Positions 56,156 through 64,000 of a stretch of 64,000 nucleotides of DNA are shown in pieces; the stretch's first letter is position 1, and each line of letters begins with the position of its first letter. The DNA is from Phyllostachys edulis (lineage: Eukaryota > Streptophyta > Magnoliopsida > Poales > Poaceae). A program made the translations under genes and the position numbers. Under the pieces are notes generated by a model. The model did not search any database. It had not been told where the DNA came from and was given only the letters and a program-made list of their open reading frames with translations. The DNA is taken from positions 46,461,058-46,525,057 of the forward strand of contig CM070554.1 of the NCBI GenBank assembly GCA_036346405.1, read 5' to 3'.

Positions 56156-57164
56156 TACCTCGGTTTTCAATCCAGTGGCGTTTTATATAATAGGTGTTGT
56201 TTAGGCTTGGGCTTATTAATAAGCAGCTTATAAGCAACTTGGCTTTTAAGCCGAGCTTGGTTGTTTAGTGGTCTGCTTTTTTTTGTTCGGCTTCCACATT
56301 GTCCTCAAGCATAAAATGTCCAAAATACCCTTATGCTAATGGGCTAAGGAGGTTTTTTATGTCATCAGTTTTGAATTGAACATGATTCCAATGAACACAG
56401 AGCCATCACCAAAATTGGATATGACACAATGAATTGATTTGTACCCAGAAATCTAAACGTAAAAAAATAGATTTAATTATTACCTGATTGGCAAAAGTCA
56501 ATGTCCAATCATTGCTTCACTATCAGAGCAAAACCTTACTAGACTACATATGCGAGTGAGCAATCAATCATAGGAAAGACATTACTAAACTAGGTATATT
56601 ATGCATCTCAATTGCAACCGGTAATATACAACACCAAGATTGCAAAAGGAATTGAAATGAACAAATGAGTCTGCAAGCACTAAAAATTCATCAGCTACAC
56701 GAACATTAGAATTGCTGCACATATAAACAACCATCTTTGACCAAATTGCAAAAACAATGAAATTGCTTTATGGCTGGACAATTTAAATAGGTAATCCATT
56801 TAGAAAGACAAGTGTACAATTTTTCGAAATATTCTTAATTCAATTAGAAAAGCACCATGAATCTTGACCAACAAAGTTGCACTTTTAAGTTGTAACGTCA
56901 AACAACCAATTATCTGCACACCCTATGATGCTGTGCATTGGGCACAAAAGTCATAGGGTGGCTGTAATCTACAAACGCGCGCTACATCAGCATGTAGCTC
57001 GTGTGACGTGTCCATGTTCCACTCAGAGAGTCATCTGATGCCGCACTATAGCTCTCTCCCACCCATCGCCACCCCACTCCACCCGATGGCCTGCCTCCCC
57101 TGCCGGTCTTGTGCGAGAGACGATGAGCTCAACGTCCGCCATCACCATTAAAAATCGAATTCAA
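56156..57164. other. AT-rich intergenic stretch
   Basis: I see no gene. 56196-56290 contains nested palindromes (GCTTATTAATAAGC, GCTTATAAGC) and repeated TTGTTTAG, as found at hAT-type MITE ends in grasses, but the element borders are unclear. The rest up to 57000 is AT-rich and featureless; 57000-57135 is GC-richer without a usable frame. Confidence 0.45.
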
Positions 57165-57385
57165 AATCAAGCTTTCAGCTCGAATAAAAATCACCATTCA
57201 ACTTGAAAATCAAAGCTTTTAGCTCGAACGAAAATAAGAGCATTTAACCCAAAAAATCAAAGCTTTTAACTCGAAGTAGTTCACCTATCATCCCGAAAAT
57301 CAAAGCTTTTAACTCGAATGAAATTCACCTTTCAACCCGAAAATCAAAGCTTTTAACTCGAATAAAATTCACCTTCCAACTTTTG
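57165..57385. repeat. Tandem repeat, 43-47-bp unit, about 5 copies
   Basis: AATCAAAGCTTTTAACTCGAA recurs at about 57165, 57208, 57255, 57298 and 57342, with a linker like TGAAATTCACCTTTCAACCCG between copies. The spacing varies by a few bases and the array decays to the right (57386-57520) into weaker TTTCAAC-rich copies. No coding function is apparent. Confidence 0.88.
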
Positions 57386-58233
57386 AAGATCCAAATTTTC
57401 AACTTGAAACATCCCATGCTTTCTACTGGAGATAAAACTTTCAACATAAAAATTTTCATACCTTTCAACTATAGATCCAAAACTTTCAACAAGAAAATTT
57501 TAGAACCTTCAACTCATGGTTCTTTTCCCCTTTATTTTTCTCAGCAACCACCACAATGGAGTGGGAACGGCGGAGGATCTTGGGCTCATATATAAATAGA
57601 AAGAGAACATGATGGAAACATGAAATGCAATGGAAGAACCTCGGTGAAAATGTTCATTTCTCCATTTTCTTGCAAATGTACTGATCGACAAATGACAATC
57701 GATGAATCTAAATCATAAAACAAAATTGGACAACTCAAAACTGCATTTGTTTTTCCTCATGACTCCCGTGCCTGAGTGCCTATGCTTGCCCTTGCTCGCT
57801 GCTACTGATTTGATTGCCGCCTAGCGAGTGCCTACGGCCTACCTACTTGCCTTGTGTGACACTGTCAGCCTTCCTGTCACGCCGCCTGCGGGCCACTCTG
57901 CCACTCATCTGTGACTGTGACTATCGTTTTGTAGTCCGCAAGCTGACTGATGCACCGTGCTCGCAGTCCGCTTGCCTTGCACCGCCGCTAGGGTTCGCTA
58001 TCGTCTGAGCCCTAAGTCGCTTGATGCTGGTGCGGTGCCTAGTAAATTGGGTCTTGTGCAATTGAGTGGTGGGCAGAGAGAGCTGAGTGAGATAGGGTCA
58101 TAGGGGATAATGAGTTAGTTGGGCTTGGCTGGTTGGACTAACAAGGTAAAAAAACACCTGGCGTGACCTAAATCTCTTGGGCAATCATCTTCTACCTTCG
58201 GTTCACACCAAAGCTAGCAGCCATGGTGTCCAC
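57386..58233. other. Intergenic stretch left of the gag-only array
   Basis: The first 130 bases hold degenerate copies of the 44-bp repeat. 57770-58020 is GC-richer with a 64-codon frame of no recognisable family. The five bases before the array, TCCAC (58229-58233), would be its target duplication, but the far end of the array is outside the window. Confidence 0.45.
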
Positions 58234-58659
58234 TGTTGGCCCAAACTGAAGACAAACCACACGCTCAGCGGAAGTTCACGTAGATGTGTTCACATGATGC
58301 TCAATGGATGAGCACACACGCACACGTATACGAAAGAAACTCACGTGATAGCTTTCTGGAAGGAACACGTATACACACTGTCCTATGCTGGAAGCAATAG
58401 ACACACACGCACACGAGGAAGCAACTCACGTACGCAAGGAAGAAAGAGCGAAGTGATTTTTTTTGGTGCTGCATATGGCAGCCTTTTCTTGTTTTTCTTC
58501 CTCTGTTGCTTCAATCAAAATGCATTTGATTACATGTCCTTTCAAATACTATGTAACTTGCTAACCAAGCCAAAACTAAACATGGAAAACATAAACATGG
58601 CTGATTGTATTAGGATCCTAACGCCCTATTACTTGACAAGTCTAGATTAGTTTCCAACA
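58234..58659 (-). mobile_element. Array LTR 1 (type A)
   Basis: It runs TGTTGGCCCAAACTG to GTTTCCAACA, 426 bp, with inverted ends TGTTGG/CCAACA. The purine tract AGGGGGGAGAT (minus strand) lies directly inside. It shares GTTCACGTAG, GATGAGCACAC and GATTAGTTTCCAACA with LTR 3. Confidence 0.9.
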
Positions 58660-58748
58660 ATCTCCCCCCTAATCAAGACTTGCCTTCTCCTAGTTGATGA
58701 CTTTAGACTCGACTAACATGCAAAAACAAATACTAAGACAATCACCCC

Positions 58749-59747
58749 CTAATCAAGTTGGCTTCCTAGCACCGCTGGTTCATCATCCACCATAGCGAAA
58801 TGCACCACTTCATTTCTCGCCTTGCGGCACTCGTTTGCAAAATGCCCTCGGATGCCACAATTGTAGCATTTGATGTCCTTCTTGTTGAACTTACACTCAC
58901 TGATCTCGGAGTCGCTGCTGTCCTCCGCGTCGTCATGGCCGCCGCCACAGTCACCAACTTTGCCGTGGCCACCACCGCAGTCATGGTTCTTCTTTGCACC
59001 GCTACCTGACCCTTCTCCATTCTTTTTCTCTTTGGTGAGGGTCTCCCACTACGTGCGCGTGAGAAACAGATGCCTACTCTCCTCCGGGTCGCCGAAACTA
59101 ATTCGGATGCGCTCATCGTAGGCTTTGTACCGCCCAACAAGGTCTTCGATGGTAAGGGTCTTCAAGTCCATGCACTACTCGATGGAGGTGACGAGCTGCA
59201 TGTAGCGCGCCAAGGCCGCACAAAGAAACCTGCGAACAACGGCAGTCTCATCTACCGTGTCGCCCAATGTGCGGATCCCAGTGATGACCAACGTCACCCG
59301 ACCAGCGAAATCTTCAACGGTCTCCCCTTCCTCCATATTTATCCCCTCAAACTCCTTCTTGAGGGTCTGCATGTTTGCCTCGTGCACACGCTCGTGCCCC
59401 ATATGTGCCGTCTTAATTGCCTCACATGCCAACTTTGCCGTGTCTTTCCTAGCAAGGGAAGACATGACTTGCTCCAGCACGGCATGGTAGATGGTGTACA
59501 ATGCCATCTGAATCTTTTGGTACTCTGTGGCACCAGGCTCTACTACTTCCCACACGTTCTGCGCTAGAAGAGCGACACGCATCTTCATCGCCCAAATCAT
59601 GTAGTTCGTGCGGGTGAGCTGTGGGTATGACAATGTCACCACACTCTCCCCCTTCACCACCTGCAAGGCAGACAAATCACCTCGCAGTAGGCGTCGCTCG
59701 CCAGATGAAGACATACTCCATCCTTTCCCCGGTATCTTCTTCGACAC
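58749..59747 (-). pseudogene. gag of array unit 1 (two frames split by a stop)
   Basis: The frame opens at 59747 (MSKKIPGKGWSMSSSGERRL). It has the DUF4219-like start (SYPQLTRTNYMIWAMKMRVA) and the UBN2 capsid domain (KKEFEGINMEEGETVEDFAG, DTVDETAVVRRFL). A TAG at 59175-59177 follows QLVTSIE. The same frame then continues with DLKTLTIEDLVGRYKAYDER, a second TAG, a Gly/Asp-rich basic linker and the zinc knuckle KCYNCGIRGHFANECRK, ending at 58749. Protein of this kind would coat element RNA; no enzyme is encoded. Confidence 0.85.
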
Positions 59748-59776
59748 ACGGAAATCACCAAAGCTCTTATACTAAT

Positions 59777-60200
59777 TGTTGGCCCAAACCGAAGACGAAC
59801 CACACGCTCGGCAAAAGTTGATGTAGATGTGTTCACGTGATGCTCAATGGATGAGAACACACGCACACGTACATGAAAGAAACTCTTGTGATGGCTCTCT
59901 AGAAGGAACACATATACACGTTGTGCTATGCTGGAAGCAATAGACACAGACGCACACGAGGAAGCAACTCATGTACACAAGGAAGAACGAGCGAAGTGAT
60001 TTTTTTGTGCTGCAAGCGGCAGCCTTTTCTTATTTTTCTTCCTTTGTTGCTTCAATCAAAACGCATCTGATTACATATCCTTTTAAAGAATATGTAACTT
60101 GCTAACTAAGCCAAAACTAAACATGGAAAACCTAAATATGGTTGATTGCATTAGGATCCTAACGCCTTATTACTTGGCAAGTCTAGATCAGCTTTCAACA
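59777..60200 (-). mobile_element. Array LTR 2 (type B)
   Basis: It runs TGTTGGCCCAAACC to CAGCTTTCAACA, 424 bp. It shares with LTR 4 the variants GTTGATGTAG/GTTGACGTAG, GATGAGAACAC, CACATATACACGTTGTG and GATCAGCTTTCAACA, which LTRs 1 and 3 lack. Confidence 0.9.
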
Positions 60201-60303
60201 ATCTCCCCTTAATCAAGACTTGCCTCCTCCTAGTTGATGACTTTAGACTCGACTAACATGCAAAAATAAATACTAAGACAATCACCCCCTAATCAAGATA
60301 TCT

Positions 60304-61287
60304 TCACGACAGTGCCGGTTCATCATCCGCCGTAGCAAAATGCACCACTTCCTTTCTCGACTTGCGGCACTCGTTGGCAAAATGCCCTCAGATGCCACAA
60401 TTGTAGCATTTGATGTTCTTCTTGTTGAACCTACGCTCACTGATGTCGGAGTCGCTGCTGTCCTCCGCATCGTCATGGCCGCTACCACGGTCACCAGCTT
60501 TGCCGCGGCCACTACCGCGGTCATGGTTCTTCTTTGTGCCGCTACCTGACCCTTCTCTATTCTTTTTCTCTTTGGTGAGGGTCTCCCATAGCGTTCGCGT
60601 GAGAAACAGATGCCCACTCTCCTCCGGGTCGCCAAAACTAATTCGGACGTGCTCGTCGTAGGCTTTGTACCGCCCGACAAGGTCTTCGACGGTGAGGGTC
60701 TTCAAGTCTGTGCACTAATTGATGGAGGTGATGAGCTGCATGTAGCGCGCCGGGGCCGCACGAAGAAACCTACGAACAACGGCAGTCTCATCTACCGTGT
60801 CGCCCAATGCACGAATCCCAGTGACGACCAATGTCACCCGACTGGTGAAATCTTCAACAGTCTCTCCTTCCTCCATATTTAGCCCCTCGAAGTCCTTATT
60901 GAGGGTCTGCATGTTGGCCTTGTGCACACGCTCGTGCCCCACGTGTGCCATCTCGATTGCCTCCCATGCCAACTTTGTTGTGTCTTTCCCGGTGAGGGAA
61001 GATATGACTTGCTTCGGCACGGCCTGGTAGATGGCATACAATGCCATCCGATCCTTTTGGTACTCCGCGGCCCCACGCTCCACTTCTTCCCACACGTTCT
61101 GTGCCTGAAGAGCGACACACATCTTCATCGCCCAAATGATGTAGTTCGTGTGGATGAGCTGTGGGTATGACAACGTCACCATGCTCTCCCACTTCACCAC
61201 CTGCGAGGCGGACAAATCACCTCGCAGCAGGCGTCGCTCGTCGGAAGAAGACATACTCCTTTCTTCCCTCGGCATCTTCTTCGACAC
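60304..61287 (-). pseudogene. gag of array unit 2
   Basis: The organisation is the same as unit 1: start MSKKMPREERSMSSSDERRL, the DUF4219 and UBN2 regions, then TAG at 60715-60717. The region after it is open from LKTLTVEDLVGRY through RTLWETLTKEKK to the knuckle, where TGA replaces the Arg of CYNCGIRGH. It reads EPALS and ends at 60304. The primer-proximal sequence GCTCTGATACTA (61303-61314) is the version closest to the standard primer site. Confidence 0.84.
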
Positions 61288-61316
61288 ACGGAAATCACCA
61301 GAGCTCTGATACTAAT

Positions 61317-61744
61317 TGTTGGCCCAAACCGAAGATGAACCACACTCTCGGTAGAAGTTCACGTAGATGTGTTCACGTGATGCTCAACGGATGAGCACAC
61401 ACACACACACGTACACGAAAGAAACTCATGTGATGGCTCTCTAGAAGGAACACGTATACACGCTGTGCTATGCTTGAAGTAATAGACACAAACACACATG
61501 AGGAAGCAACTCACGTACACAAGGAAGAAAGAGCGAAGTGATTTTTTTGGGTGCTGCAAGCGACAACCTTTTCTTGTTTTTCTTCCTCTGTTTGTTTAAT
61601 CAAAACGCATCTGATTACATGTCCTTTTAAAGACTTTGTAACTTGCCAACCAAGCCAAAACTAAACATGGAAAACCTAAATATGGCTGATTGCATCAGGA
61701 TCCTAACGCCCTATTACTTGGCAACTCTAGATTAGTTTCCAACA
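61317..61744 (-). mobile_element. Array LTR 3 (type A)
   Basis: It runs TGTTGGCCCAAACC to TAGTTTCCAACA, 428 bp. Diagnostic variants match LTR 1 rather than its neighbours: GTTCACGTAG, GATGAGCACAC, GATTAGTTTCC. Confidence 0.9.
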
Positions 61745-61848
61745 ATCTCCTCCCTAATCAAGACTTGCCTTCTCCTAGTTGATGACTTTAGACTCGACTA
61801 ACATGCAAAAACAAATACTAAGACAATCACCCCCTAATCAAGATGGCT

Positions 61849-62832
61849 TCACACAAGCGCCGGTTCATCATCCACCGCAGCGAAATGCACCACTTCCTTT
61901 CTTGACTTGCGGCACTCATTGGCAAAATGCCCTCGGATGCCACAATTGTAGCATTTGATGTCCTTCTTGTTGAACCAATGCTCATTGATGTCGGAGTCGC
62001 TACTGTCCTCCTCATCGTCACGGCTGCCGCCACGGTCACCAGCTTTGCCGCGACCACCACCGCGGTCATGGTTCTTCTTTGCGTCGCTACCTGTCTCTTC
62101 TCCATTCCTTTTCTCTTTGGTGAGGGTCTCCCATTGCGTTCACGTGAGAAACAAATGCCCACACTCCTCCGGGTCACCGAAACTAATTCAGACGCGCTCG
62201 TTGTAGGCTTTGTACCACCCGACAAGGTCTTCGACAGTGAGTGTCTTCAAGTCCATGCACTACTCGATGGAGGTGACGAGTTGCATGAAGCGCACCAAGG
62301 CCGCACGAAGAAACCTGCGAACAATGGCAGTCTCAAATACCGTGTCACCCAATGCGCGGATCCCAGTGATTACCGACGTCACCCGACCGGTGAAATCTTC
62401 AATGGCCTCCCCTTCCTCCATATTTAGCCCCTTGAAGTCCTTCTTGAGGGTCTGCATGTTGGCCTCGTGCACACGCTCGTGCCCCATGTGTGCCGTCTTG
62501 ATTGCCTCCCATGCCAACTTAGCCGTGTCTTTCCCGGCGAGGGAAGACATGACTTGCTCCAGCACAGCCTGGTAGATGGCGTACAATGCCATCCGATCAT
62601 TTTGGTACTACGCGGCACCAGGCTCCACTGCTTCCCACACGTTCTGCGCCTGAAGAGCGACATGCATCTTCATCGCCCAAATCATGTAGTTCGTGCGAGT
62701 GAGCTGTGGATATGACAACATCACCACGCTCTCCCTCTTCACCACCTGCAAGGTGGAAAAATCACCTCGCAGCAGGCATCGCTCACTAGATGAAGACATA
62801 CTCCATCCTTCCCTCGGCATCTTCTTCAACAC
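61849..62832 (-). pseudogene. gag of array unit 3
   Basis: The frame begins at 62832 (MLKKMPREGWSMSSSSERCL). A stop at about 62608 (after VEPGAA) precedes the UBN2 part, which runs 62592-62260 and ends with the TAG shared by all units at 62260-62262. Beyond it a further TGA lies before TQWETL; then come the acidic/basic linker and knuckle CYNCGIRGHFANECRK. This unit has one more stop than unit 2 in the first half, so it has decayed independently as well. Confidence 0.82.
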
Positions 62833-62861
62833 ACGAAAATCACCAAAGCTCTTATACTAAT

Positions 62862-63285
62862 TGTTGGCCCAAACCGAAGACGAACCTCACGCTCGGCAGA
62901 AGTTGACGTAGATGTGTTCACATGATGCTCAACAAATGAGAACACACGCACACATACATGAAAGAAACTCATGTGATGGCTCTCTAGAAGGAACACATAT
63001 ACACGTTGTGCTATGCTGGAAGCAATAGACACAGACGCACACGAGGAAGCAACTCATGTACACAAGGAAGAAAGAGCGAAGTGATTTTTTTGTGCTGCAA
63101 GCGGCAACCTTTTCTTATTTTTCTTCCTTTGCTGTTTCAATTAAAACACATCTGATTACATGTCCTTTTAAAGACTATGTAACTTGCTAATCAAGCCAAA
63201 ACTAAACATGGAAAACCTAAATATGGCTGATTGCATCAGGATCCTAACGCCCTATTACTTGGCAAGTCTAGATCAGCTTTCAACA
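62862..63285 (-). mobile_element. Array LTR 4 (type B)
   Basis: It runs TGTTGGCCCAAACC to CAGCTTTCAACA, 424 bp. A stretch of about 90 bases (from ATGGCTCTCTAGAAGG to CATGTACACAAGG) is identical to LTR 2, while LTRs 1 and 3 differ at several sites. Confidence 0.9.
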
Positions 63286-63388
63286 ATCTCCCCATAATCA
63301 AGACTTGCCTCCTCCTAGTTGATGACTTTAGACTTGACTAACATGCAAAAACAAATACTAAGACAATCATCCCCTAATCAAGATGGCT

Positions 63389-64000
63389 TCACGACAGCGC
63401 CGGTTCATCATCCGCTGCAGCGAAATGCACAACTTCCTTTCTCGACTTGCGGCACTCGTTGGCAAAATGCCCTCGGATGCCACAATTGTAGCATTTGATG
63501 TTCTTCTTGTTGAACCTATGCTCACTGATGTCGGAGTCGCTACTGTCCTCCCCGTTGCCATGGTCGCCACCACGGTCACCAGCTTTGCCGCGGCCACCAC
63601 CGCGGTCATGGTTCTTCTTTGTGCCACTACATGACCCTTCTCCATTCCTTTTTTCTTTGGTGAGGGTCTCCCATTGCGTGCGCATGAGAAACAGATGCCC
63701 ACTCTCCTCCGGGTTGCTGAAACTAATTCGGATGCGCTCGTCGTAGGCTTTGTACCGCCCGACAAGGTCTTCGACGGTGAGGGTCTTCAAATCCATGCAC
63801 TACTCGATGGGGTTGACGAGCTGCATGTAGCGCGCCAGGGCTGCACAAAGAAACCTGCGAACAATGGCAGTCTCATCTACCGTGTCGCCCAACGCACGGA
63901 TCCCAGTAACGACCAACGTCACCCGACCGGTGAAATCTTCAACGGTCTCCCCCTCCTCCATATTTAGCCCCTCTAAGTCCTTCTTGAGGGTCTGTATGTT
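63389..64000 (-). pseudogene. gag of array unit 4 (5' part outside the window)
   Basis: The visible part runs from within UBN2 to the stop at 63389. It contains the shared TAG at 63800-63802, then an unbroken frame of 135 codons: DLKTLTVEDLVGRYKAYDER, RTQWETLTKEKRNGEG, the Gly/Asp-rich linker and an intact knuckle KCYNCGIRGHFANECRK. Downstream of the shared stop this is the best preserved copy. Confidence 0.83.

Larger units (their letters stand above)
58234..64000 (-). mobile_element. Tandem array of a 1.54-kb gag-only LTR retrotransposon (TR-GAG-like), at least 3.5 units
   Basis: A unit of LTR (about 425 bp) plus internal region (about 1.12 kb) repeats head to tail with starts at 58234, 59777, 61317 and 62862 (periods 1543, 1540, 1545). 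Each internal region has, on the minus strand, a primer-like site (TAGTATCAGAGC or TAGTATAAGAGC), a gag gene and a purine tract next to the following LTR, but no protease, RT or integrase. Each LTR serves as the 3' LTR of one unit and the 5' LTR of the next. This fits plant gag-only elements (TR-GAGs) made into a tandem array, probably by unequal recombination. The array runs off the right edge. Confidence 0.9.

Noticed and set aside
58766..63967. Plus-strand ORFs of 77-166 codons repeated in each array unit
   Set aside because: They are antisense shadows of the gag genes; the minus-strand frames hold the UBN2 domain and zinc knuckle.

Overview
This window is nuclear DNA of a grass (Poaceae). 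The evidence is one GC-rich, intron-containing plant gene set in dense nested transposons of types common in grasses: long LTRs beginning TGTAACATCCC, a SIRE/Maximus-like Ty1-copia element, Ty3-gypsy elements including a chromovirus, an L1-type LINE, CACTA, hAT, Mutator-like and Stowaway-like DNA elements, and a gag-only LTR element. I cannot name the species. I saw no tRNA, rRNA, CRISPR array or bacterial gene organisation.

Layout. 1-3606: 5' end of a minus-strand retroelement running off the left edge, with a 3.2-kb LTR that holds a 37-bp tandem repeat. 3607-4501: 3' end of a CACTA transposon. 4502-9842: a decayed minus-strand chromovirus. 9843-12330: a decayed minus-strand LINE carrying an hAT-type MITE and a Mutator-type MITE. 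12364-19294: a plus-strand Ty3-gypsy element, split by a 4-kb solo LTR (TSD AGGCC) and cut off at 19294. 19295-47979: a giant non-coding LTR element (LARD-like, LTR about 6 kb, internal region 1.7 kb). Its 5' LTR carries a 4.7-kb CACTA element with a captured receptor-kinase fragment. Its 3' LTR carries an hAT MITE, a Mutator-like element and an 11-kb SIRE-type copia element. Because the two LTRs are paralogous, each of these four insertions has an uninserted counterpart in the sister LTR. 47980-50400: a copia remnant inside a decayed DUF4283-type gene. 50400-52959: non-coding sequence with duplications. 52960-55433: the only apparently intact host gene, a CHX-family cation/H+ antiporter (minus strand, two exons, 794 residues). 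55434-58233: its upstream region, a Stowaway-like MITE and a 44-bp tandem repeat. 58234-64000: a tandem array of a 1.54-kb gag-only LTR retrotransposon in which neighbouring units share LTRs.

The mobile elements do not form a pathway; their relation is one of nesting and relative age. The CHX gene is a gene island between two retroelement-rich blocks. The observation most worth following is the tandem gag-only array: its units alternate in type (A-B-A-B), and all four visible units keep the same in-frame stop in gag.
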